A stretch of DNA of 21,502 bases from Corinectria fuckeliana (taxonomy: Eukaryota; Ascomycota; Sordariomycetes; Hypocreales; Nectriaceae), in assembly GCA_019137255.1 (NCBI GenBank), contig WPDH01000046.1:1-21502 (forward strand). The letters are read 5' to 3'. The position numbers and the translations under genes were made by a program. A model generated the notes under the pieces. It did not search any database. It had not been told where the DNA came from and worked only from the letters and a program-made list of their open reading frames with translations. This document shows, piece by piece, positions 1-9,790 of this stretch; position 1 is the first letter of the stretch, and each line of letters begins with the position of its first letter.

Positions 1-25
1 TATTTTTTAAAAAGCTAAAAAAAAA

Positions 26-79
<54 letters not shown>
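1..79. repeat. Poly(A) tract at the left edge
   Basis: An A run at 17-26, one T at 27, then an unbroken run of about 52 A at 28-79, directly abutting the left LTR of element A. Bases 1-16 are too short to assign. The five A at 75-79 and the five A at 7617-7621 are consistent with a 5-bp target duplication of element A, but in such simple sequence this cannot be proved. The A-rich sequence resumes at 7617-7649, so element A probably landed inside an older A-rich tract, possibly a simple repeat or the poly(A) tail of another retroelement. The exact length in a run like this may be an assembly estimate. Confidence 0.85.
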
Positions 80-84
<5 letters not shown>

Positions 85-284
85 AAGTTAGTCTTATTAA
101 AGTATAAATATAAAGATTATAAAAGTAAGTATTAGTATATTATAAAGCTTTTACTTAATAAGTATTTAGTAAGTACTTATTTAGTATTCTTAAAGAGATT
201 ATTAGCTAACTATTTAAGTAAGCCTTAAAGTTAAGCCTTAAAAGCTTATATTAAGTATTAATAGTATTAGTACTAACTATTATA
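80..284 (-). repeat. 3' LTR of element A
   Basis: A direct repeat of 7412-7616 with the same length, 205 bp. It begins TATAAAAG and ends CTATTATA; in the partner it begins TATAAGAG. The outer TA...TA fits the canonical TG...CA ends after RIP changed TG to TA and CA to TA. I count about 15 differences between the two copies, all but one of them transitions. This left copy is the more A/T-shifted at most of these sites. Confidence 0.93.
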
Positions 285-303
285 ATTACTTTCTCTCTTT
301 TTA
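285..303 (-). other. Polypurine tract of element A
   Basis: Read on the minus strand, the bases just before the 3' LTR are AAAAAGAGAGAAAGTAAT, a purine run in the place where plus-strand DNA synthesis is primed. Element B has an almost identical tract at 9112-9127. This fixes the minus orientation of both elements independently of the protein matches. Confidence 0.75.
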
Positions 304-723
304 AGTCTTATCTTAAGATATTATTTTTTATTATAAGAAGTTTATTATTTTCTTATATATATAATAGTTTATTAACTATATAAAAATAATATAGCTTATT
401 ATTAAGTTTATTATAATTTAAGTATTATATAAGTAGTTATTAGGCTATTATATAAAAGCCTACTTATTTTATACTCTAAATATTTACTTTAGGTTTTTAT
501 TTACTTTAAGTTTAAAATTTCTTTTTTCTTATAACCTTTTTTAAAACTTTCTTATTTATAGTTAATATATTAGTTTTTTATCTTAATTTTATATTTTTTC
601 TTTTAATTAGTTTTTACTCTCTTAATATTATTTTTACTTACTTACTAAGTATTTAGCTTTTATATACTAATATTAATTCTTAGAGTTATAGTTATAATAT
701 TAAAAAAGTTTTATATTTAAGCT
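304..723. other. Non-coding part of the element A 3' region
   Basis: AT-rich sequence between the polypurine tract and the first convincing stretch of the antisense reading frame. I recognise no protein motif on either strand. If the antisense frame was a real gene, its promoter and 5' leader would lie here. Several TATATA-like runs exist but mean little at this base composition. Confidence 0.4.
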
Positions 724-1850
724 AAAATTAATTTCCTCTTCTTAAATAAGAAGTTTTCTAAAATACCTTTTAGTAATATTTCTTACTCTTATTATATTTA
801 ATAGAAATATTATTCTTTCTTATATTCTTATACTTATAGTTCTCTTATTTCTTATTATACTATTTATAAAGCCTTAAATAAGTAATATAGCTAGGTATAT
901 ATTATAAGTACTTAGTAAGCTATAAGTACTTATACTAATTTTATAATAATAGATTTCTACTAAGTTAGTTCTTATAGTATAATAGTACTAGAACTTTTTT
1001 TACTATTTTTCTTATTATAACTAAAATAATAAGAAAAAAAGTATTTCTTTTATTAGCTATTAGTATATTATTTATACTATTTATACTATTACTATTATAT
1101 AGTAAAATCTTATTAAGTTTACTAAGAATCTTATAAGTATTTATATTTAAGGTAATAATATATATTTATTTATATACTAGAAAATAGTTATTTTTATCTA
1201 AATTTAAGCTTTATATACTAAGATTAAATTTAGTTTAATTAACTATAAGAACTAGTTAGTTTTATAAGCTTAACTAGTATTTATAATACTCTTATATTAT
1301 TATAATAACTCTATTCTCTAACTTTTATTATTAGCCTTTTATACTTTAGTAGTTACTAAGTATATACCTATTATTAGAGTATTTAATAAGAGTTTTACTT
1401 ATACTTTCCCTAATAATTTTTCTAAGGTTATTTAGGCTTTTATTATTTAGTATTATAATAATAAGACTTTTAAGCTATTTATTTTCTTTATAAGTATAAT
1501 ATCTTTTTACTATAGTAACTAACCTACTTCTAACTATTCTTATAATAATAAGAGCTTAATATATAATAATAGTATATTTAGTAATTTCTCTTATTATAAT
1601 TTAGTTTATTTTTTAGCTCTTTTTTATACCTCTTATATCTATTAGCTACTTACTTAAAATCCTAAAAGAGAAGCTCTTACTTATTTTAAAGTAAAGTATA
1701 TTATAACTAAGTAGTAACACTTAGAGGAGAAATAACTTTAAGAGTAGACTTACTAAGAGTAAAATAAGAAGAATAATAAAAAGAAGAAAAAAGTCTAATT
1801 TTATTATAATAGTTAGGTTTATTATACCTCTTTTTAGGCTTAATTATTTA
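724..1850 (+). pseudogene. Antisense degenerate reading frame, 3' region of element A
   Basis: A + strand coding-like stretch, opposite to gag-pol, between the chromodomain and the 3' LTR. From 724 to about 1300 it reads in the frame starting at 724. It then continues in the frame of 1403 from about 1318, so an indel or a decayed intron lies near 1300. Most stops are TAA/TAG expected from mutated CAA, CAG, CGA or TGG. The implied protein is rich in Ser, Thr, Asn, Pro-derived Leu and Tyr. It ends in a charged, probably helical segment (about 1660-1800) with LEEK followed by a Lys run, typical of a basic coiled coil. I recognise no family. It could be an accessory antisense gene of the element, a captured gene or an older insertion. 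The frame call rests on codon pattern only. Confidence 0.45.
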
Positions 1851-2049
1851 TTATTAGTTTAGTTTATAATTTAGTTTCTTTTATAGTTTTAAATAGCTTT
1901 TATTTAAGATTTTAGTAGTTTAGTTATTTAAGTTTATATTTAAGTTAAAAAGAGGTAAGTATTTATTACCTAGTTATTATTAGGTTTTTACCTATTATTA
2001 GAGATTCTTATTATCTTATTTCTTATATATATACTTTTATTATTAGTAA

Positions 2050-2180
2050 TATTATTATACTACTTTTATTATATTTTCTAAGTAAATTATAAGTTCTTAA
2101 GTATTATATTTTACTAGCTATTTTATCTATTTTACTAAGTAAAAGGTTTCTTCTCTTATTTTCTTATTTATAATAATTTT
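2050..2180 (-). other. Chromodomain of element A pol
   Basis: The minus-strand codons give YLVKW with its Trp now TAG (Y codon at 2139-2141), YNTWE with Trp now TAA (NTWE at 2094-2105), and LEN at about 2072-2080. This is the core strand, turn and C-terminal helix of a retrotransposon chromodomain. In chromoviruses this domain follows the integrase and binds modified histone tails, biasing insertion toward heterochromatin. That suits an element sitting in an AT-rich repeat block, though the link is inference. Confidence 0.85.
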
Positions 2181-5100
2181 TTTAACTTTTTACTTATTCT
2201 TTTCTTTTTTAAGTTCTAAAAGAGTTATTAAGTATTTATTAAGTATTTTATATATATCTTTTTATAGTTTAATAAGTAAGACTAAAAATATATTATATAT
2301 CTTATAGTATTATTTTAGTAAGTAAACTTAATAAGCTTATTTTCTAACTCTTTTAGCTATTATAACCTAGATAAACTTAAGTACTAATTTCTTATATTTA
2401 AATTAGAAGTTATATATAAATAGTCTTACTACTTATTTTACTTAGTATTCTTATTTAAGATGTTTTTTATTATAGTTTTTAGTTTAGGCTTTTATTACTT
2501 ATTTCTAGTACTTATAAGTCTTATTATATACTTAGTAAAAAGTTTTAATATACTTAGTTACTTTTTATATAGTGGTTTTTAAGTGTTATAATATATATTT
2601 TACTACTTTTAGGTAGTACTTATATAAGACTTATATTAGAAATATACTAATACTACTATATTAGCTATTATTATATATAAATTCTGCTTTTAGTAATTAT
2701 ACTACCTATCTTTTAAGAGACTTTTTTATATAAATTTATAAATATTTCTTAATAGCTTAGTTTATTCTCTCTATTTAGCTATTAGTCTATAAGTAGTATA
2801 TAATAAATAGTTACTAATAAGTTACCCTCTTAATTATAAGATCCTTTTAAAATTAGCTTATAAGAAGCTTATTTTTATTACTTATAATTCTTTTAAAACT
2901 TTTAAACTTATATTTTACCTGCTTATAAAATACTTATACTAATTAAGCTACTATTATAGTCTTTTTATAAGAAATAAATATTATATATTTTATTATATAA
3001 TATATAATTACTAGAATTATATTATATTTCTTACTATTTACTTATATACTATTTAGTAAACTTATAATAAAGTTTATACTAATTTCTTAAAATAAGTATA
3101 ATAGTATTAAGAGTAATTATAAGTATCTATAAGGCTTATACCTTAGGGTTTTTACCTCTTAGTATAGTTAGTAGCTAGTTATATACTTAGCTATATTTTC
3201 TCTAATCTTATTCTAATAGAACTTTCTACTAATAAGTTTTAATATCTTTATAATTCCTATATATTCTACTCTAAGATTATTATAGTATTAGTATAAGATT
3301 TTAAGTTTTAATACCTTTTATATAAAAATTACTAGTCTGCTCTTAAAGAATAAGATTTTATTTTAATTATAAAAATAGTAACTTAGCTTACTAGCTATTT
3401 ATTATACTCTTACTAACTATTATTAATAAAACTAATTATTAGCTTATAATCTTCTAACTAGTTCTTCTAAGTATAATAAGAGTTATAATAAGAATACTAT
3501 TTTACTCTTTATAAGCTTTTTTATAATTTAATATAAGATATATTACTTTAGATTAATAATTCTAGCTTTAGTAGAGTCCTCTTAGCTTTCTTAATAGGCT
3601 ATTTCTTACTAAGTATTTTTTAACTACTCTTAGGTTATACTTATCTATCTCTAAGCTTAGATAACTATAAAAATAAATACTTTTTATATCTAACTTTTTT
3701 AGTCTTTCTAGAGAGTTTAAGATAAGAGATACCCTTTTTAAACTTATTATCTTATAAGGTCTTTAAGACTTACTTATACTACTTATATATATACTCTTAT
3801 AGTTTCTATCTTACTTTTAATATTAGTAATTATTTATTATATATCTAGTAGTAAATTTTTAACTATTTATAGCTTTATTATAAGAGTAGGTAGTATATTA
3901 TTATAGCTAATCTTACTTTTTATATAGTTAGAATATCTTAATAGTTTATCTATAAGGTTTTAAATCTTAGGGTAGTATTTAATATTAAAGTTAAAAGGTA
4001 CTAACTTATATACTTAATAAGTAAGTCTTTCTTAAAGGTCTTATACTAATATAATAATTACTCTCTTAAGTACTATATAGTCTATTAGTAAAAAAAACCT
4101 ATCTAAAAGTCCTAATAAGTAGTAGTTTTAATACTTAAGGCTTTTAATAATAGCTAATAGCTCTTATTATCTTATATCTTACTATTACTTTATATTTATA
4201 AGCTTATATAATATATAAGTAATAAGTCTCTATTAATTATTAAATAGTTATATTAAAATCTTTAAGATTACTTATAAAGATATATTTATTTTTACTTATA
4301 TATACTTAGTAAGGTCCTAATATTATAAAATAGTTACTAAGTAGAATATATACTTAAGAGTTTAAAATACTATTTTCTCTTTCTCTTCTTATTAAAACTT
4401 TTTAGCCTTTTTATCTTATTTTAGCTAAGCTATTAAGAGGGTAGTAATTTTAAAGTATTTTATAATAAACTTTTAGTAAAAGTTATAAAATTCTTAAAAA
4501 ACTTAAATATTTTTAATATTTTTTAGTATTAGCTACTTAGTAATTATATAGACTTTAAAAGGGTTTATTTTTAACCTCTTTTAGGTAATAATATACCTTA
4601 GGAACTTAACTTCCTATTAGTAAAATATATATTTTAACAGCTTAGTATATAGTTAGAAGCTTTATAGTTTATAAAGTATCTTTTTAATATTCTTAGTATA
4701 TTATTTTTTAGTTTTTAAGTATATAATAATATTATCTAAGTATATAATATAGTAAGTATTTAATAACTTAGTAAGCACTTAGTAAATATATACTTAGAAT
4801 ATAACTAAAGTATTAGTTAATCTAAATAATATAATAGTATATTTAAAGTGACTATATCTTATATAAAATATAGTTTTCTACTAGTTATTTAGCTTAATCT
4901 AAATATAGTAATATATATTATAAATATTAATCTTTAAGATTTATTTTACTTTAGATAATTAATCTAATAGATTACTAATTAATAGTAATAGATAATAGTT
5001 TTTTATTATAATAATATTAAGGCTTTTATAGTTTATATAAATCTAGATTTCTTTATTTTTCTTTAGTATAAAAAGAATAGATATACTAGCTTTACTTATA

Positions 5101-5600
5101 GAATATTTAATCTAACTATTTATTATATTTTTAGTAATATATTTATAAATAACTTAAGCTTACTTCTTATTAGTAAGATATATTTATCTTAATAAAAGTT
5201 TTCTTTTTAGTTATAAGTTAATTAAGTGTTTTACCTCTTCTAGTAGTAGTAAAATCTTTAATACTTTCTTACTAAAGGTTTCTCTTTCTAACTTTAGTTT
5301 AGCTAGTAAGATATTATCTTTTTATTTCTCTAAATTCTCTCTTAGAATAAGTATTAGCTACTTATTTAGTAATAGTATACTATTAATATATATAATAAAT
5401 ACCTTTTTATTATCTTTTACTAAGCTTTTTATAAAAGATATAAGGTTTTAAACTAAAATAGGTTTATAAGTCTATATATATATTTAAGTGTTAATTATAA
5501 TACCTTCTTTTTTTATCACTTAGGTAGATAAAAGTAAGTTATTAGCCTCTTTTAGGTATTATACTTTTATAAATAGCTTTCTTACTTTCCTAAGAAACTT
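2050..5600 (-). pseudogene. pol: pol of element A (RT, RNase H, integrase, chromodomain)
   Basis: Degenerate minus-strand translation shows the Gypsy pol order. RT: ILFILKKNKE followed by YINYKSLN at about 5040-5090; IKNYYLLLLISNLLDQL at about 4930-5010, corresponding to the family TIKNRYPLPLI..LLDRL block; active site YLDNIIIY at 4719-4742, with the second Asp now Asn (usual YLDDILIY). RNase H: ELLAIIKSLKY at about 4130-4170, then the FNFNIKYYP block near 3970-4000. Integrase: KPY..L then EISINF (3070-3087, first catalytic Asp now Asn), SNKNKLLIS (2856-2882, normally SDRD), and a Q-IERINQ motif at about 2745-2810 where the Glu survives. Chromodomain: YLVKW then YNTWE (2094-2141) and YLEN. 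Stops TAA/TAG stand where Trp or Gln is expected. The protease should lie between about 5150 and 6000 but I could not identify it. Confidence 0.93.
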
Positions 5601-5649
5601 TTAGTAATTTAGTAAGAAGAAGATTAGCTAGTAGGCTAGTAAAAAAAGA

Positions 5650-7350
5650 GTAATTATCTTATTAAAGCTAGCTAAGTTTAATACCTTCTAATTTAGATTA
5701 GACTTAAAACTTAACTTTTATACTAGTTACTAGCTAATAAGGTTAACTTATATATAAGTATTTATATTTATCTTAACTTTTTTTTTAGTAAATACTTATA
5801 TAATAAGTACTCTACTTTATATAATTACTCTAATTAGTACTAGCTTAGGTTTTAATATAAGAGGTATAATAATTATTCTTATACTTACTTATTTTCTAAT
5901 AAGTTAATATTCTTAAGATAAGCTATAATAGCTTATATAACAGTTATATCTTAAGTAGCCTTCTTTTTATTTAACTATCTTATAGTCCTTTAGGGTGCCT
6001 TATAATTTAAAGTATAGTATTCTTTTTTATTATAATTATAATAAGTAATCCCTCTAAGAAACTAACTTAATAAGTAGTTATCTATTACTTATTATTTATT
6101 ATTACTAGCTAGCTAGAGTTTTTTATTAGTTAACTTATTAGTATTTTAAGTTTTTAACTTACTTAGAGAGTAAGTCTAATAGTTTATTATTTAAGTCTTT
6201 TATAAACTCTCTTAAGTATTAGTAAAGCTACTCCTCTTCTAGTTATTACTTCTTAAGTAGTTATTATCTTTAAGATATTACTATTACTATTAAGCTTTCT
6301 AAGCTAGCTTTCTTACCTTTAGGATATCTATTTATAGTTTTTAAAGCTCCTTTTTAATCTTAGTTTATAGTTTATAATAGTATTAGTATACTAAGATCTT
6401 ATCTTTCTTAGGCTTTTTAGTGCTAAAAAAGTTATAAATTAATCTCTATATATTAAAATAGTCTATTAGTAACTATTTTATATCTTATTAGAGGTAAATA
6501 AGGTTTTTTTATAGTTTAATTACTTATTATTTTAGATTTATATATAGTCTTCTTATAAAGTTTATAAAGTCTAACTATAAGAGGTCTTATATAGTACTTA
6601 AATAGTCTTTTTATTTTATCTATAAGATTTTAAAAAGGTAAGTAGTTAACTAAAGTATTTTCTAATAGTAAGTTATAAACTCTTATATATTATTTACTAA
6701 CTATATAATATAAATCTAATTATTAATTTATATACTTATTATATCTTTTTTAAGAGACTTATAAAAGTATTAAGATAGTTTTTTATACTCTTTTAGCTTA
6801 TTACTACTAGATTTTATAGCTAGCTTTTTAAATAGCTATTCTTAAAATTAATAATCTTTCTTTTATATTTTATAGTCCTCTTCTTATTAAGATATTATTA
6901 TTAAGACTAATTCTTAAAGGGTTAAAATATTTTCCTTAGGGCTAATTACTTAGTAATAGTATTTTAAGAAGGTTTTTAATTAGGATTATTATCTTATATA
7001 TAATTAAGATTATATAGATAATTAGTTTTTATTATTATTATATATATCTAATATTAGGGTTTCTCTCTTATTAAGGTTATAATTCTTATAAGTAGTCTTT
7101 AAGTTCTCTCTTAATACTTATTATAACCTAGCTTTATATAAGAGAGAGAGTATTTTTTCTAGTAATACTTCTTAGCTTAATATAAGATCTAATATAAGAG
7201 GTATTTTCTAAGAGAGTCTCTTTTCTATAAGAAGAGTATTAATTAGATTAATCTTTTTCTTTACCTAATTAGTAAGTATAAGTTTATTTATTATTATTAA
7301 TAGTTATTTTATACTTATTATATACTTACTATACTCTATAAGAGATCTTA
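5650..7350 (-). pseudogene. gag: gag of element A with CCHC zinc knuckle
   Basis: The region between the 5' LTR and the RT is where gag lies in Ty3/Gypsy elements. At 6002-6043 the minus strand reads Y-YN-Y-NKKE-Y-YTLN-Y. If every one of these Tyr codons was a TGY (Cys) or CAY (His) before RIP, this is exactly C-x2-C-x4-H-x4-C, the nucleic-acid-binding knuckle of the nucleocapsid. Element B shows the same spacing at 15175-15216. The capsid part upstream (6050-7350) is too changed for me to recognise. Start and end are set by position, not by codons. Confidence 0.7.
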
Positions 7351-7411
7351 TATAACCTCTTATTTTATATTATATATTAGTAACCTAAGTAGAGTATAAA
7401 AGTAAAAAAAT

Positions 7412-7616
7412 TATAAGAGTTAATCTTACTAGAGTATAAATATAAAGATTATAAAGGTAAGTATTAGTATATTATAAAGCTTCTATTTAATAAGTATTTA
7501 GTAAGTACTTATCTAGTATTCTTAAAGAGGCTATTAGCTTACTATTTAGGTAAGCCTTAAGGTTAAGCCCTAAAGGCTTATATTAAGTATTAATAGTATT
7601 AGTACTAACTATTATA
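7412..7616 (-). repeat. 5' LTR of element A
   Basis: The partner of 80-284, same length, starting TATAAGAG and ending CTATTATA. It keeps more G and C than the left copy, for example in AGGCTATTAG and AAGCCCTAAAGGC, and is closer to the original sequence. Just inside it on the minus strand (7411 downward) the sequence begins ATTTTTTTACTTTTATACTC, where the primer-binding site should be. It does not resemble a common tRNA-primer site in its present state. Confidence 0.93.
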
Positions 7617-7649
7617 AAAAAAAGAAAAAAAAAAGAAAAAAGAGAGAAA
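7617..7649. repeat. A/G-rich tract flanking element A
   Basis: Almost pure purine: runs of A broken by single G, ending in AGAGAGAAA. It directly follows the 5' LTR of element A and matches the A tract left of the element (17-79), supporting insertion of element A into a pre-existing A-rich run. Confidence 0.7.
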
Positions 7650-8600
7650 TAATTAACTAAATATTAAGCACTTAGTTTATTATAAGAGTAAAGTAGTTAA
7701 GTATTAAAATTATACTAGTTAAATATATTTAAGTTATTTTATAATTATAACTAAAAGCTTAAAATTTTAAGTAAGTAAAACTAACTACTAATAAGTTAGC
7801 TAGCTATTAGTAAGTTAGCTAGTAATATAATTATTAGTAACTAAAAGTTAGTATAAACTTAATACTTAATAGCTATTAGTAGCTATTAGTAGTTATATAG
7901 ATTTTTATTATTATTTATTATTTAGTTTTTTAGGTTATAATATTTTTCTTTTTTTCTTCTTTTTTTAATATTTTTATAAGTAGCTTTTTTTTAGGCTTTT
8001 TATTAAGCTTATATTAGCTTTAAGTCTTTAATATATACTAATATATATTCTTTTTAGAATTTATTAATATATTTATTTTTTAGCTACTTATATTATAGTT
8101 TTATTATAGTCTTATTATAATAGCTAACTTTATATAACTAAAAATAATAACTATAATAATAATAAAAATAATAAACTTAGTATAGTCTCTTAGTAGAAAA
8201 GATATAATTATATATACTAATTTATTTATATATAAATTCTAATAATAANNATTCTAATAATAATAATAATAATAATACTAGCTATAAGAGTAAGTTTTTT
8301 TATTATAAATCTACTATATATTTAAGCTAATCTTATATAAGCTAAAAGAAAAAGATAAGTTAAAATAAAAAGTATTACTATTTTAAGAGAGAAGTTTACT
8401 ACTTTAAAAAGAGTAATATAAGTTATCTCTTATTTTATATATATTATATAAATAAGTAAGAATAATATAATAAGTTTTTACTAAGACTAGATAAATATTA
8501 TAATAAGTAGCTATATAGCTTATACTTATATATATAAAATATATAAAGTCTTACTATTTATTACTATTACTATTATTTAAGTTTTAGTAAAAGCTTTTTA
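7650..8600. other. Unassigned RIP-mutated region between elements A and B
   Basis: No protein motif or LTR recognised. It contains short direct repeats: AAGTTAGCTAG twice within about 7792-7823, and AGCTATTAGT twice at about 7870-7892. It also contains a TAA microsatellite beside a two-N assembly gap (8249-8250). It shows the same CA/TG and CG loss as the elements, so it is probably repeat-derived. It may be the 5' non-coding part of the older unit whose coding-like sequence begins near 8650. Confidence 0.4.
8249..8277. repeat. Assembly gap (NN) and (TAA)n microsatellite
   Basis: Two undetermined bases lie at 8249-8250 between two copies of ATTCTAATAATAA-like sequence. A run of TAA units follows at about 8255-8277. 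ATTCTAATAATAA also occurs just left of the gap, so the N pair probably marks a collapsed or unresolved tandem repeat and not a known 2-bp distance. Confidence 0.85.
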
Positions 8601-8649
8601 GTAAGAAAAAGATACTAATAATATAAGTATAAGTTAGTTTTATAATATA

Positions 8650-8899
8650 TATATAAGCTAATAGTATATAAGAGAAAAAGCTTAAAAGGCTTAAAAATAT
8701 AGCCTTTTAGGTAAAAAGTTAAGCTCTTAAGTATATATATATTATACTTATAGTAATAACTATAAGCTTAATATCTAACTAGTTTAATATACTAGTTAGT
8801 AAGATTAACTATATTACTAAAATACTTAAGTATCTTAAATATATTATAGTTTTAGTTCTTATCTATTTAGAGAGTATTTTTATCTTTATAGTAATTAAG
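8650..8899 (+). pseudogene. Left part of a coding-like frame interrupted by element B
   Basis: A + strand frame ending with the codons GTA ATT AAG at 8891-8899 runs back to about 8650 with few stops, all TAA/TAG. It encodes a Lys/Arg-rich segment (EKKLKRLKNIAF near 8670-8705) followed by hydrophobic and Ile-rich sequence. If element B and one copy of its TTAAG duplication are removed, the frame continues in phase into 16650 (TTA TTA GCC TTT AAG AAA). I do not recognise the protein. Other frames nearby are also partly open, so the exact start is unsure. Confidence 0.4.
8895..8899. repeat. Target-site duplication of element B, left copy
   Basis: TTAAG directly precedes the left LTR of element B and is repeated at 16645-16649 directly after the right LTR. 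Five base pairs is the usual duplication length for Ty3/Gypsy integrases. Confidence 0.88.
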
Positions 8900-9111
8900 T
8901 GTAAAAGTTAGCTAATTAAGGTAAGATAAAAAGTTTTAAGATAAGTATTTATATATTATAAGACTTTAACTTAGTAAGTAGTTATAAACTACTTACTAAA
9001 ATTACTAAGTAATTCTACTTAGTAGCTTTTATACTTTTAGTATATCTTATTTAGCTTAGTACTAGTTTTTTTTAAGGCTAGTCTTTTAGGCTATAAGCTT
9101 ATCTTCTTATA
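8900..9111 (-). repeat. 3' LTR of element B
   Basis: A 212-bp direct repeat of 16433-16644. It begins TGTAAAAG, so the canonical TG terminus is still present here, while the partner begins TATAAGAG. It ends CTTCTTATA. I count about 19 differences between the copies, all transitions, in both directions, as expected if the two LTRs were mutated by RIP independently. The copy contains a 13-bp perfect inverted repeat at 8971-8999. Confidence 0.95.
8971..8999. repeat. Inverted repeat inside the element B LTR
   Basis: A 13-bp arm TTAGTAAGTAGTT, the loop ATA, then the exact complement AACTACTTACTAA. The other LTR has the same structure extended to 14 bp at 16503-16533, followed by a second small palindrome, ATTAC-TAA-GTAAT. 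RIP changes both arms, so conservation of pairing in both copies is notable. It could be a transcript hairpin or a protein-binding dyad; function is unknown. Confidence 0.8.
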
Positions 9112-9127
9112 ATTACTCTCTTTTTTA
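9112..9127 (-). other. Polypurine tract of element B
   Basis: On the minus strand, AAAAAAGAGAGTAAT immediately precedes the 3' LTR. It differs only slightly from the tract of element A (285-303) and supports the minus orientation. Confidence 0.75.
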
Positions 9128-9790
9128 GCTATCTAGTTTTTAAATATATAAGTTTATTTTTAGTTATTATAATTAATATTATTTTATTATTATTATACTA
9201 CTATTACTTAAGATCTTAGTTATTATAATAATATAATAGTTAGTTAGTACCTACTTTATAACTATTATATAGCTATTAGCTATAAGACTTTATATTAATA
9301 GTAAGCCTATTAGTTAATAGTCTATTAGTAGCTATTAAGCTATAAATTATACTAGTATACTTATTTTTTTTTTTTTTTTTTTTTTTACTTATACTAACTT
9401 TTTTATAATATTTTTTATTATTTAGTTCTCTCTTTTTAAACCTTTATAAGTTACTTTATCTTACTACTTTCTTTTATTACTTATAATACTTAAACTATTA
9501 AAATATTATTATTAGTCTACTTATCTTATTATTACTAATTTATTATCTAAATATCTCTTATTTATATAAAGAATATTCTCTATTAGTTTAATAAAAATAC
9601 TCTTTTTAACTAAATATTTATTAGAAATACCTTTTACTTTTTTTATTTAATATAAAAAGCTAACTAGTTTAGTTTACTATATATTTATAGTTCTCTTAAA
9701 GCTTATTATATCTATTATAAGTAATTTAAGTAAAAGTATATTACTATAAGTTTATTAAGTTCTTATTACTTCTTATATATTATTAATATC
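9128..9790. other. Non-coding 3' region of element B with a T23 tract
   Basis: No protein motif recognised. It contains clustered AGCTATTAGCTATAAG-type short repeats at about 9270-9345 and an unbroken run of 23 T at 9364-9386, which is poly(A) on the element's own strand. The start of the antisense reading frame lies somewhere after about 9430; before about 9790 its frame is not convincing. Confidence 0.45.
9364..9386. repeat. T23 homopolymer
   Basis: Twenty-three T in a row inside element B, 250 bp from its 3' LTR. On the element's coding strand it is A23. It might be a simple-repeat expansion, or the remnant of a poly(A) tail from an inserted or captured cDNA. Confidence 0.9.

Larger units (their letters stand above)
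80..7616 (-). mobile_element. Element A: full-length Ty3/Gypsy chromovirus, RIP-inactivated
   Basis: An LTR retrotransposon of 7,537 bp bounded by two 205-bp direct repeats. Orientation is minus: the purine-rich tract lies inside the left LTR, and all recognisable protein domains read on the minus strand. Order along the transcript is 5' LTR (7412-7616), gag with a CCHC knuckle (6002-6043), reverse transcriptase (about 4600-5100), RNase H (about 3960-4170), integrase (about 2700-3200), chromodomain (about 2050-2180), a long 3' region (285-2040) and the 3' LTR (80-284). RT-RH before INT places it in Ty3/Gypsy, and the C-terminal chromodomain makes it a chromovirus. It is dead: stops occur at former Trp/Gln/Arg codons throughout. 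Element B is a relative with clearly different LTRs. Confidence 0.95.

Noticed and set aside
4700..4760. A + strand Copia-type YVDD reading of TATATAATAATATTATC in element A
   Set aside because: It fits poorly on the + strand. The minus strand gives a clean YLDNIIIY, and all neighbouring RT, RNase H and integrase blocks also read on the minus strand in Gypsy order.
7785..7895. Possible CRISPR-like or tandem repeat array (GTTAGCTAG, AGCTATTAGT)
   Set aside because: Only two copies of each, spacing irregular and no spacers; the words are common in this RIP-mutated sequence.
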